Source of the DNA: Alkalilimnicola ehrlichii | GTDB lineage: Bacteria; Pseudomonadota; Gammaproteobacteria; Nitrococcales; AK92 | Direction of reading: 5' to 3' | DNA length: 64,000 bases | NCBI RefSeq assembly: GCF_003399765.1 | Contig: NZ_NFZV01000010.1 | Coordinates: forward strand, 62,001-126,000 | In this document: piece after piece, positions 37,629-46,674 of the stretch | Layout: every line of letters starts with the position of its first letter | Position numbering within the stretch: the stretch's first letter is position 1 | The notes under the pieces: generated by a model | The model's database searches: none | The model's input: only the letters and a program-made list of their open reading frames with translations | What the model was told of the DNA's origin: nothing | Position numbers and translations under genes: made by a program

Positions 37629-37997
37629 ATGAGTAAACGTATTTTGATAGCGGACGACGAGCCTAACATCGTCCTGTCGCTGGAATTTCTACTACAGAAC
37701 GCCGGTTATGAGGTCGCGACCGCAACCGATGGCGAGGCGGCGCTTACAGCCATTGCGGATCAACGTCCGGATCTCGTCTTGCTCGACGTCATGATGCCGC
37801 GCAAGGACGGCTACGAAGTTTGCCAGATTCTACGCAGCGACGAGGCGTATCGCGATCTAAAGATTGTGATGCTCACGGCAAAAGGCCGTGATGTCGAACA
37901 GGAAAAAGGACTCTCCTTGGGCGCGGACGATTACATTACCAAACCCTTTGCGACTCAGGATGTGGTCCAGCGGGTTCGGCATTTACTGGAGGCGTAA
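37629..37997 (+). CDS. Stand-alone response-regulator receiver
   Basis: A 122-residue CheY-like receiver without output domain. The acidic pocket is in LIADDEPN, the phospho-acceptor is Asp in LLDVMMPRKDGYEV, and the conserved Lys is in YITKPFATQD. The start is placed at ATG 37629 (MSKRILIADDE), as receivers usually begin there. It is three bases before the exonuclease fusion gene and upstream of the symporter-kinase, so it is presumably phosphorylated by that kinase. How the signal reaches DNA is not visible here. Confidence 0.9.
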   Translation: MSKRILIADDEPNIVLSLEFLLQNAGYEVATATDGEAALTAIADQRPDLVLLDVMMPRKDGYEVCQILRSDEAYRDLKIVMLTAKGRDVEQEKGLSLGADDYITKPFATQDVVQRVRHLLEA

Positions 37998-38000
37998 CCG

Positions 38001-40100
38001 ATGCGCCGATGGCTGTTGTCGCCAAGAGGACTCTTCTGGGGGTTTTTCCTCTTAGTGGCCGGGACGATCAGCGCGCAGTTTCTCGTCATCGGCACGGGAA
38101 CGCTTCCCGAACTCGCCGACGGCATGCCGCGCACCCGGTTCATACAGTTGTTGCTCGGCACTTGGTTGTTAAGCCTATTGGTCTTAGGTTTCGCTTGGCG
38201 CGAGCTGGACCGCCGTTTTGTCCGCCCTATTGCCGCAGTCGCCAAGGGCGCGGCCATTCTTACCCACACCGATAGCGAACACTCGCTGGAAGTACCCAAA
38301 GGGCATTGGCTCCAAGAACTACCGACGAACGTCCAGTATCTGGGCGATAAGCTCCAGCAAACGCGGAACGACATGGAGAAATCCTTCGCCAGCTGGTCGG
38401 AGCGATTAGAGCGGCAAAAACAGAGTTTAGAGACCGTGCTTCGCGAACTCGACGCGGCGGTGCTCGTGTGCGATAACGAAGGCCGTATTCTGCTTTACAA
38501 TCCAGCCGCGCAAAGGATTCTGGCAGGCCACGAAGCGCTTGGGCTCGGGCGCTCGTTGTACGACATCTGCGCGCGCGCGCCGGTCGAGCACACTTTGGAG
38601 TTGCTCCAGCTACGGCGAGACACCGACGACGGTAAAGCAGGAAGCGCCGAATTCGTGTGCGCAACAACCGGGCACGGCCCGCTTCTTCATTGCCGCCTCA
38701 GCCTCCTACCCGCCGAAGATGGCGGCTTTGTCCTCGGCTTCGAGAATGCCGGCGCGCGCATCGAGCGCTTAGTACGGCGAGACAGTGCCTTACGCCACGC
38801 CGTCGAGAATCTACGTTCGCCGCTGACCAACCTACGTGCTGCCGCCGAAACCTTAAGCGCTGGCCATGCCATGGACCCGGTAACGCAAGATACGTTCCTC
38901 ACTATGCTAGAGCGGGAGAGCCAAGCCTTGAGCGAACGCTTTGAAGGGCTCGTTAAGGTCTCGCAAGAGCGGCTTTCTTCGCGCTGGACGATGGCCGATA
39001 TTCGCTCCCGCGACCTTATCGACTCGGTGCTACGGCATGGCCTGGAGCAGCTGCCGCAGCTCGAACAGACCGGCCGCCCCTTATGGCTACACGCCGAGAG
39101 CCTGTCCCTAGGCTTTCTCCTGGGGCACTTGTTACAGCAACTTAAAAGCTACGGCATCCCTTACGTAAACGTCGAGGCACTGCTCGGTAACCGTTGGGTT
39201 TACCTCGATATCGTCTGGGAGGGGAAACCCATTCCGGCCGACACACTGAGCAATTGGCTGAGCAAGCCGTTGGCGTACGGCGAAGGACTTACCGGCAACG
39301 AGGTATTGGAACGCCACGATAGTGAGGCTTGGAGCCAGGAGCATGGGCGCGAAGGATACGCCCTCCTCCGCTTGCCTTTACCGGCCTCGCAACGACAATG
39401 GGAGCACGCCGGCCCCGACCGATTGCCGCCCCGACCGGAGTTCTACGACTTCAGCTTGAGCGAGCAGCGGGCGCCGTTAGCCGACCTGGCATCCACCCGG
39501 CTCGACGATTTGCACTATGTGGTATTCGATACCGAAACAACGGGGCTGCGGCCGTCGGAAGGGGATCGGATCATTTCCTTGGCGGCCATTCGCGTCGTCA
39601 ACGGCCGCATACTGTATAACGAGGCCTTCGAGCGCATAGTAAACCCCGAGCGGAAGATTCCCGCCGCATCCACCCGCTTCCACGGCATCACCGACGCCGA
39701 CGTCAACGATGCCCCGACCATCGGAACCGTTCTGCCGGCCTTCCGAAATTTTGTCGGCGATGCCGTATTAGTTGCCCATAATGCGGCTTTCGACATGAAA
39801 TTCTTACAACTTCAGGAAGCCAACACCGGGGTTCGCTTCGACAACCCCGTTCTGGATACTTTATTACTTTCGTTCTACCTTCACGACCATACGCCCGAGC
39901 ATACCTTGGAAGCGATTGCAAAGCGGCTCGGGGTTAAAGTCGAAGGGCGCCATACCGCTGCGGGCGACGCCACGACAACGGCCGAGATTTTCGTTCGCTT
40001 GCTGGAGTTGTTACGCGCGCACGGCATTGAAACACTTGGACAGGCGTTAGGCGCCGCCGAGGAAATCGTGGATGTGCGCCGCATGCAATCGCGCTTCTAG
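38001..40100 (+). CDS. PAS / degenerate histidine-kinase / DnaQ-like exonuclease fusion
   Basis: A 699-residue membrane protein. Two membrane segments lie near 10-30 and 50-66, then a HAMP-like linker and coiled coil (about 70-150). A PAS domain follows at about 150-255 (AVLVCDNEGRILLYNPAAQRILA). A HisKA-like segment occurs where the usual HELRTPL motif reads ENLRSPL, so the phospho-acceptor His position is Glu (about residue 269). I see no intact ATPase domain. The C-terminal ~190 residues are a DnaQ-type 3'-5' exonuclease with YVVFDTETTGLRPSE, VAHNAAFDMKFLQLQ and HTAAGDATTTAEIF, all DEDDh positions present. A kinase-like sensor appears converted to control of an exonuclease or of the neighbouring kinase. 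It is three bases downstream of the receiver gene. Confidence 0.86.
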   Translation: MRRWLLSPRGLFWGFFLLVAGTISAQFLVIGTGTLPELADGMPRTRFIQLLLGTWLLSLLVLGFAWRELDRRFVRPIAAVAKGAAILTHTDSEHSLEVPKGHWLQELPTNVQYLGDKLQQTRNDMEKSFASWSERLERQKQSLETVLRELDAAVLVCDNEGRILLYNPAAQRILAGHEALGLGRSLYDICARAPVEHTLELLQLRRDTDDGKAGSAEFVCATTGHGPLLHCRLSLLPAEDGGFVLGFENAGARIERLVRRDSALRHAVENLRSPLTNLRAAAETLSAGHAMDPVTQDTFLTMLERESQALSERFEGLVKVSQERLSSRWTMADIRSRDLIDSVLRHGLEQLPQLEQTGRPLWLHAESLSLGFLLGHLLQQLKSYGIPYVNVEALLGNRWVYLDIVWEGKPIPADTLSNWLSKPLAYGEGLTGNEVLERHDSEAWSQEHGREGYALLRLPLPASQRQWEHAGPDRLPPRPEFYDFSLSEQRAPLADLASTRLDDLHYVVFDTETTGLRPSEGDRIISLAAIRVVNGRILYNEAFERIVNPERKIPAASTRFHGITDADVNDAPTIGTVLPAFRNFVGDAVLVAHNAAFDMKFLQLQEANTGVRFDNPVLDTLLLSFYLHDHTPEHTLEAIAKRLGVKVEGRHTAAGDATTTAEIFVRLLELLRAHGIETLGQALGAAEEIVDVRRMQSRF

Positions 40101-40112
40101 AGGGCCCCTTCC

Positions 40113-43063
40113 ATGCGAAACAAAACGCCCCGAACCGACTTGCTTATCGCGCTATTCATCGGCGGCTTGTTGCTTTTCAACTATCCGGTTCTATCGCTTT
40201 TCTCCACCGACGGCAACGTCTTCGGCTTACCAAGCCTATATGTTTACCTCTTCTCTGCCTGGGGCAGCTTTATCCTCTGCCTGCGCCTGATTCTCGGCCG
40301 GCGCGGCGGAAGCGAGACTAGCATGCTGCCGCAATGGCTACTCATACTCGCGCCTTTTACTTATCTCGGGCTGTTGTTTCTCATCGCATGGTATGCCGAT
40401 CGGCTCGCTTTACAAGGGCGAACCTTGGTGGACAATCCGTATGTCTACACCCTCTCGATCGCGGTTTACTGCACAGCCTGGACGTTCTACGGCAGCGTAG
40501 GCCGCGCCGCCGAGGCCGGCGTCGAGTTTCTCACCATCTACCTCGGCCCGACGCTAATGGCGGGGCTTTGGTGGTTAGTGCTGCGCAAAATTATTCGGAT
40601 CAGCAAACAGCACCGGATCACCTCTATTGCCGATTTTATCGCATCGCGTTACGGCAAAAGCATGGGGCTGGGGGGCTGGCGACGTTTATCGCGGTGCTGG
40701 CCGTAACACCCTACATCGCCCTCCAACTCAAGGGCATTGCGGATAGTTTCGAAGTTTTGCTAGGCCACCCGGAAAGCACCGCCCTCCCCATCGCCGCCGG
40801 CTTCTGGGACAACAAAGCCCTCTACGTGGCCATGTTACTGGCGCTGTTCTCGATTCTGTTCGGCACCCGCCATATCGATACCAGCGAGCGCCTGGAAGGC
40901 ATGGTGGTCGCGGTGGCATTCGAGTCCTTGATCAAATTGATTGCCTTTCTGAGCGCGGGCGTATTTATCACCTTCTTTCTTTTCAGCGGGCCGCAAGCGA
41001 TATTCGCAGGCATTGCCGAACAACCGGACCTCGCCCCTCTGCTGCAAATGCAAACAGGCGCTTACGGCAGCTGGTTTGTGTTAATCCTGGTCTCGATGGC
41101 GGCCATCGTCCTACTTCCTAGGCAATTTCAAGTTACTGTGGTGGAGAATGTAGACGAAGAGCACCTCCGAACCGCCGCTTGGCTCTTCCCGCTTTATCTT
41201 TTATTGATCAACCTGTTTGTGCTTCCTATCGCCTTTGCCGGCCTGCTCTACTTCAATCCCGGCGACGTTAATCCCGATAATTTCGTCTTGGCTTTACCGC
41301 TGGCGGAAGGCCGAGAGCTACTCGCTTTATTCGTCTACATCGGCGGTTTCTCGGCGGCTACCGGCATGGTGATTGTGGCCACCATCGCCTTGGCCATCAT
41401 GGTATCGAACGATCTCCTGATGCCTATCCTACTGCGCATCCGCCACCTGCGTTGGATCGAACGCATCGGGCTACAACGCCTTATCGTTAACTTCCGCCGG
41501 ATAATCATTCTGGCGCTGATGTTGTTAGGCTACACCTACTATCGATGGATTGCCGAAGGGCAAGCGCTAGTGAGTATCGGCCTGGTTTCCTTTGTCGGCG
41601 TCGCCCAGTTCGCGCCCGCAATATTGGCCGGCATGTACTGGAAAGGTGCCTCACGATTGGGTGCTCTGGCAGGTTTAGCCTGCGGCTTCGGCGTTTGGAT
41701 ATACACCCTTTTATTACCTTCCCTAGCAACCGGTGCCGCCGCCGTGTCGGAAACCTTCGTCACCACCGGTCCTTTCGGCATCGAGAGTCTGCGCCCTTAC
41801 GGGCTCTTTGGGCTTGAGGGGCTAGACCCGATCAGTCATGCCGTGTTCTGGAGTTTATTGATTAACAGCGGAATGCTGGTACTGATTTCGCTGTTCGCTC
41901 GGCAAAGCGAAATCGAAAGAATTCAAGCGACGCTTTTCGTGGACGTTTTCCAGCGCCGCGGCAGCGATGCCGGTTTCTGGCAGGGAATTGCGACGGTCGG
42001 CGCACTGGAGGCGCTTTTAGCACGCTTTATCGGCAGTCAGCGGGCTGCGGACGCACTGGCTTACTACCACCGCCGCCGAGGCCGCACACCGGCACCGGAA
42101 ACGCGCGCCGAGCCGGCATTAGTCAATTATGTCGAACGCTTATTATCGGGTTCGATAGGGGCGGCTTCCGCCCGGGTAATGGTCTCATCGATCGTCGAGG
42201 GGGAAGCGCTGACGTTTGAAGGCGTGATGGAAATACTCGATGCCACCTCGCAGGCTATCGAGTACAGCCGACGTTTGGAGCAGAAATCCCACGAACTGGA
42301 ACGTACCAGTCAAGAGTTGCGAGCCGCTAACGAACGGCTTAAAGAGCTGGACCGGCTAAAGGATGAATTCGTCTCGACGGTCAGTCACGAATTACGGACG
42401 CCACTAACGTCGATTCGCGCGTTCGCGGAGATCCTCTTAACCAATGCTGCGCTCGATTCGGCAAAACAGCAACAGTTCTTGGAAATCATGGTTGCGGAAA
42501 GCGAGCGTTTAACGCGACTCATCAACAAAGTTCTGGATTTTTCGAAAATTGAGCGTCATTGGGATGAATGGTCTCTGGAGACATTAGACCTCAGAGCGAT
42601 TATCGAGGATGCTAGCCGCTCAACCTCGCAACTCTTCACGGAACGTAAGGTTAACCTGATACCCCACTTGCCGGCCTCTGCCTGTCCGATCAAAGGCGAC
42701 CGCGATCGTTTGATTCAACTCACCATCAATTTACTTGCCAATGCGGTCAAGTTCAGCGAATCCGGCACCGCCGTCACCATCGACCTACAGCACCGCGGTA
42801 CCTGGTACGAGCTAAGCGTCAGCGATCAGGGTCCGGGCATACCGCAGCAAGAACAAGCGCGAATATTCGAGCAGTTCCACCAAGTAAGCGACCAGCAGGC
42901 GGGCAAACCCAAAGGTACGGGGCTTGGCTTGCCGATTAGCAAGCGGATCGTCGAACTGCATTGGGGCAGTATCCGAGTCGAAAGCGTTCTCGGAGAAGGT
43001 GCAACATTTATCGTGCGGCTACCCGAAGCGGGCGGCGAGCACTGCGAACTACGGAAACGCTAG
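40113..43063 (+). CDS. Sodium:solute symporter-histidine kinase fusion, one frameshift
   Basis: About 983 residues. The N-terminal ~600 residues form an SSS-like transporter with many membrane segments (SIAVYCTAWTFYGSVGRAAEAGVEFLTIYLGPT, RHRITSIADFIASRYG). A coiled-coil linker follows, then a HisKA domain (FVSTVSHELRTPLTSIRAFAEIL, His near 757) and an HATPase with DRLIQLTINLLANAVKFS, DQGPGIPQQE and GTGLGLPISKRIV. This is the CbrA/CrbS type, where transport and sensing are combined. The frame breaks at the six-base G run 40670-40675; one more G joins GKSMGLGG to LATFIAVLAVTPYIALQLKG, as expected. It is 12 bases after the exonuclease fusion and completes the receiver-exonuclease-kinase operon. 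Confidence 0.88.
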
Positions 43064-43537
43064 TAGGCGAGTGCCTTTCGCTTTGCCGGTTCGGCGAGCC
43101 GGAAAAACGCTCCAAACCCGAAATAAACGGCAGTAAAGCAAAATGCTTCTACTAGCGTCCGAGCAACTGCCCCAAGGGGCGGGTAACACTAGCTAGCAAG
43201 ATAAAAAGTGAATCCCGCGCGAGGTCATATCCTTTGACCTCTACGCAGGCTCAGATGCAGCCGCACCCTACTTATCCGAGAGTCGTGAAGATTGCCGAAC
43301 CGCCGGAAACGTCCCTGTTTCCCTATTACGTCTACTGTAACGGCGGCCGGCATACCTCACGCAGCTCTCGCTACGCCACCCTGTCCCTGGGTCGCTTGCC
43401 TCCCTGCGAGGCCCGTTAACCTTAACGTGACGTGGCTGTAGCGGGTGTAGGGATATGACGACATCTTTTGTCAGTCTAAGCTGTTTTCACGCGTTCCTGC
43501 GCGCAAGCAGTGCTTTGTGTTACTTATCGAAACAGCT
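43064..43537. other. Intergenic region
   Basis: About 470 bases between the kinase and AlkD-like genes (convergent). It holds a perfect seven-pair hairpin GAGGTCA/TGACCTC at 43221-43241 and a GCCCC-AA-GGGGC hairpin near 43170. These could be terminators. A 61-codon reading frame at 43234-43419 has no ribosome-binding site or family resemblance and I do not call it. Nothing else is recognised. Confidence 0.4.
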
Positions 43538-44236
43538 TTATTGCAACAACTGTCGCCGCTCGGCGGCGGGCAGTTTCTCCGCGGCATAGCGCAACGCGCT
43601 CCGCACCATCGTCGTTCGTCGGCCGAGCAAGAAAGCATAAATCTCGCGAGGATATTGCTTGCTCGCCTCTTTGAGCATCCAGGCATAGGCTTTTTGTACT
43701 AAATGATCCTCGTCCTCAAGCAAGCCATCGGCGATATCGCACGCTGCCTGCAAGAATTCGCCACGCCTGAGGCCATAAATTAAGCTAACCGCTGCGGCAC
43801 GCCGTAGCCAACGATTTCTATCCTGCACCCAAGGCGAGAGCTTATGCACCGAAGCTGGAAAGGTCAGTAGCAAGAAACCGAGGGAATGGGTACACAAGTC
43901 GTCGCAATCGCTCCAGTCGTCGACGTACTCGCTTAGCCACGATTCGAAGACCTTAAAATCCGATTCTTGGAAACTGCGCCGGCAGCGAAAGCTCCAATCA
44001 AACGCAATTAACTTGCACTCATAGACATGAGAGCCCAGCAACGCTTCGCAATGGCCCCGAACTTCAGCAAACGGTTCGCCTCGCAGCGCCCGAAAATGCT
44101 CGGCAGCGATCTTTCGCACCTTCGGCGTCCGCACCCCGAGAAAGTTATCGACGTTCATTTGGAAATGATCGCGGATACGAGCCCGATACTCGGGATCGCG
44201 GTGGGCTTCCAGATCGTCCAAGATTGCCTTCAACAC
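43538..44236 (-). CDS. DNA alkylation repair protein, AlkD-like
   Basis: A 232-residue all-helical HEAT-like repeat protein resembling AlkD, a DNA glycosylase for bulky or cationic alkylated bases. Recognisable segments are FLGVRTPKVRKIA near the start, YECKLIAFDW, VDDWSDCDDLCTHSLGFLL and EDHLVQKAYAWMLKEASKQYP. I set the start at GTG 44236, preceded by AGGAGGGGGC. A longer in-frame extension upstream overlaps the methyltransferase gene and is not supported. It overlaps the end of that gene by seven bases. The catalytic aspartate is not certain from sequence alone. Confidence 0.82.
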   Translation of the reverse strand: MLKAILDDLEAHRDPEYRARIRDHFQMNVDNFLGVRTPKVRKIAAEHFRALRGEPFAEVRGHCEALLGSHVYECKLIAFDWSFRCRRSFQESDFKVFESWLSEYVDDWSDCDDLCTHSLGFLLLTFPASVHKLSPWVQDRNRWLRRAAAVSLIYGLRRGEFLQAACDIADGLLEDEDHLVQKAYAWMLKEASKQYPREIYAFLLGRRTTMVRSALRYAAEKLPAAERRQLLQ

Positions 44237-44838
44237 AAGCCCCCTCCTCTGCGAAGCACGAGATCGAAGCGATGCCAATGCTTCGGCCCCTGAAAGCTTT
44301 TGCCGTCGAACTCCCGCTCTTGACACAGGACGATCTCAAACGGCGAGACCATCGACTCCACTTCGCTACCGCTATGGAAACTCATCGACGGGTGCCCTGC
44401 CCAATCGTCCCTATCTCCAAACAGGTGACCAGCGAAAATGCCTCCTGGCTCCAAAGCCGAACTCACACACGCCCAGAACTGCTCGAAGCGCTCCGGCGAA
44501 CAGAACGGCAGGCTCAACCCCGCGTGAATCAATGCCGCCGTGGGCAATACCGAAAGCGACTCGAAGCGTTGGCAGCGTGCATCGAGCCTGTCTCCGTACT
44601 CTGGCCTATCGGTCAGGCCCGCAATGGCTTGCTCCTCCGCGTCTATGGCGAGAACACGCCAACCGCCGTCTAGAAGGTAATCCACTTCCTTGCCTGCGCC
44701 ACAGCCGAGATCGATAGCAAGGGACTTGTCGCCGGGTCGGCCGTAGCACTGCAAGGCTTGCTTTAATAAGGGCGAAACAGGCCGCCCCTGCTGCGCTCGG
44801 TAATAGGCCTCCCATCCGCTTTGCTTGCCTGCCGTCAT
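44230..44838 (-). CDS. Class I SAM-dependent methyltransferase (TehB-like)
   Basis: A 202-residue methyltransferase with the SAM motif LAIDLGCGAGKEVDYLLDGGWRVLAIDAEEQAI, the post-motif GLSLPFCSPERF, and LEPGGIFAGHLFG. It resembles small TehB/thiopurine-type methyltransferases; substrate unknown. I set the start at ATG 44838 (MTAGKQSGWEAYYRAQQG), which overlaps the stop of the upstream thioesterase as ATGA. The extension to 44916 would lie inside that gene. It precedes the AlkD-like gene, which it overlaps by seven bases. Confidence 0.83.
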   Translation of the reverse strand: MTAGKQSGWEAYYRAQQGRPVSPLLKQALQCYGRPGDKSLAIDLGCGAGKEVDYLLDGGWRVLAIDAEEQAIAGLTDRPEYGDRLDARCQRFESLSVLPTAALIHAGLSLPFCSPERFEQFWACVSSALEPGGIFAGHLFGDRDDWAGHPSMSFHSGSEVESMVSPFEIVLCQEREFDGKSFQGPKHWHRFDLVLRRGGGLC

Positions 44839-45254
44839 AACCGTTTGATAACCGCCGTTGCTGTTGCGATAGCGATCATACGCCCATCTTGCCTTAGCTC
44901 GCCGGACAAAAAACAAATCTCGCCGCCGCGCTGCCGAACCCGTCCCGTCGCCTGTAACTTTCCCGGGCGGGCCGGCGCCAGAAATTGAACATTTAGATTT
45001 AAGGTCGGCGCAAACTCCCCGGCGCCGAGTTGAGCGGCCAACGCCGGCCCCATCGTGTCGTCGAGCATGGCGGCGAGAAAGCCGCCTTGGATATTGCCCG
45101 CCGGGTTGGTGAACGCTTCCTTAGCGAAAAATTCCGCCTCTAACACGCCGCTGTCGACGTCGACATTCAGAATGTTAAGCCCCAACGTATCGGCGGCTTT
45201 CGGGGGCGGAATTTTTCCGTCTTGCATCTGCCAGAAAAAAGCATTCTTATCCAT
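44835..45254 (-). CDS. Hotdog-fold thioesterase (PaaI family)
   Basis: A 139-residue hotdog protein with the NPAGNIQGGFLAAMLDDTMG motif typical of PaaI-type acyl-CoA thioesterases, followed by APTLNLNVQFLAPARPGKLQATGRV. The substrate is unknown. It is the first gene of a minus-strand trio with the methyltransferase and AlkD-like genes, joined by short overlaps. Confidence 0.86.
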   Translation of the reverse strand: MDKNAFFWQMQDGKIPPPKAADTLGLNILNVDVDSGVLEAEFFAKEAFTNPAGNIQGGFLAAMLDDTMGPALAAQLGAGEFAPTLNLNVQFLAPARPGKLQATGRVRQRGGEICFLSGELRQDGRMIAIATATAVIKRL

Positions 45255-45622
45255 AGCCGCTCCTGGTTAAGGTAATTCTTTTTGTACTTTTGACGGTACA
45301 CGCTTGCTCGGAACGCTAAGTGCCCCCTCTCGCGAGGTAGGCCGACACCGCTACCGACATTGCCGAATCAGGCCAATAGGCCTTGTCGAAGGTAAAACTC
45401 GATCAACTCGCGACGCACGGAAATGACGACGAGGTGCGGTTTCCACCCACTAGATACGATTCGTGTGCCCGCCCAACCGGCCGGAGACGATGAGTTAAAT
45501 GCACCTGTTCAGAAAGCGTTCTGGCATCAGATTGTCTGTTTTTTCTTATGGTTAGCACATTCATAACGGTGCCGCCATAGCAGATCGCAGCCGCCGGTCT
45601 GCTATGGCGGCACGTCGTTGCC
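45255..45622. other. Intergenic region
   Basis: About 370 bases upstream of the thioesterase gene and downstream of the outer-membrane protein gene, on the same strand. Apart from the 45571-45611 hairpin and a small AGGCC-AATA-GGCCT repeat near 45380, I see nothing. Confidence 0.4.
45571..45611 (-). terminator. 14-pair hairpin after outer-membrane protein gene
   Basis: GCCGCCATAGCAGA (45571-45584) pairs perfectly with TCTGCTATGGCGGC (45598-45611), 12 bases downstream of the minus-strand stop. On that strand no T-tract follows. Confidence 0.6.
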
Positions 45623-46174
45623 CTAGAAACGAATTTGCAGATTAGCCGAAGCCATGTCTAAGTCGGTATCGGCCAAATCGAAACGTTCGTACTCGATCCG
45701 TAGATCCAACTGCTCGGATAACGCAAACCGCGCGCCCACACCGTAGAAATTATCTTCGCCACTGTCGCTACGGCTAATGGGGCCCGCGCTGACATCCGCA
45801 TCCCAGTGTAAACGGCCGAATTTGCCGTAGGGAGCGAAATTCTCGGTAATGGGTAACGCCAGGATACCGGCAACCGTCCAACCGTCGGCATTCAGGCTAG
45901 TGACGTCGCCTTCCGCTTCGCCAAAGTTCACGTATCCCAACTCTAAACCAAGGATACGAGAAATTTCGATTCCCCCAAACACCTTTACCGATAATCGGTC
46001 GTCTTTAAGACGTTCATCCTCATCCAGAAAATCCCCATCATTCAAACGATAATAACCAATACCGCCACCGACAAAAGCTTCCAACCCAGAGGGTCTTTCT
46101 TGGGAGAAAACAGACTGAGGAAATCCGACCATTCCAAAAACAGCGATTGGGGCAATCAAAGCCATCTTCTTCAT
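45623..46174 (-). CDS. Small outer-membrane beta-barrel protein
   Basis: A 183-residue protein with a signal peptide (ALIAPIAVFGMVGFPQSVFS) followed by alternating strands and a C-terminal phenylalanine (MASANLQIRF), typical of outer-membrane barrels. Segments such as LEAFVGGGIGYYRLNDGDF, VKVFGGIEISRILGLELGYVNFG and FYGVGARFALSEQLDLRIEYERFD match the OmpA-like/OmpW-like eight-stranded barrel group. The acidic loop DFLDEDERLKDDR is probably surface-exposed. Function not known. Confidence 0.84.
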   Translation of the reverse strand: MKKMALIAPIAVFGMVGFPQSVFSQERPSGLEAFVGGGIGYYRLNDGDFLDEDERLKDDRLSVKVFGGIEISRILGLELGYVNFGEAEGDVTSLNADGWTVAGILALPITENFAPYGKFGRLHWDADVSAGPISRSDSGEDNFYGVGARFALSEQLDLRIEYERFDLADTDLDMASANLQIRF

Positions 46175-46674
46175 GTTGCCTCTCCTTCAAAAGCGCAAAC
46201 AACATCCCTTTACGCGACAAGCAAATTCAATTTGTCAGGGCGAAATCAATTCTGCGATGCATTATTTAACTTTGCAACCTGTCACCAAAAAGCGACACGC
46301 AGCCAATAAATCACCTAAAAAGACAAGATATAGAGCACCACTCTTAAACTATAAGGTTGCCGAAAGCATTATCAAACAAGGCACTAATCCGAGGAACTCA
46401 TTCAAGAACAAGCTGTCTAAACCTTGCCTTTAACGGGCAAGAGCCTCGATTAATTCCTGAAAAACGATTGCGCCCCTGCACCAAACAGGCCCGGCGCCAT
46501 TGACGCAGACTCAAACGAAACAAGGGGCTGTTAGCGAGGAAGGCGGAGGCAGGTAAACGGCCGCCTCTGACGGAGGGTTCGCGAATGAACAGGCGTTTCC
46601 GAGCGCCGCCTACTCCTTTGTTGCTCTTAACACCCAAGCGGCAAGGAGTCAGCAGCCCTCAGCGCCACATTTTC
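46175..46674. other. Intergenic region
   Basis: About 500 bases. The right half (46440-46640) is compositionally different and has a 79-codon minus-strand frame rich in Arg with no known family. The left half is A/T-rich. A small CTTGCC/GGCAAG hairpin occurs near 46425-46443. I see no supported gene. Confidence 0.4.

Noticed and set aside
43234-43419. A 61-codon plus-strand frame between kinase and AlkD genes
   Set aside because: No ribosome-binding site, no family resemblance, and it overlaps a likely terminator hairpin.
46398-46637. A 79-codon Arg-rich minus-strand frame
   Set aside because: Low-complexity basic composition and no family or start signal; kept only as a compositional oddity.
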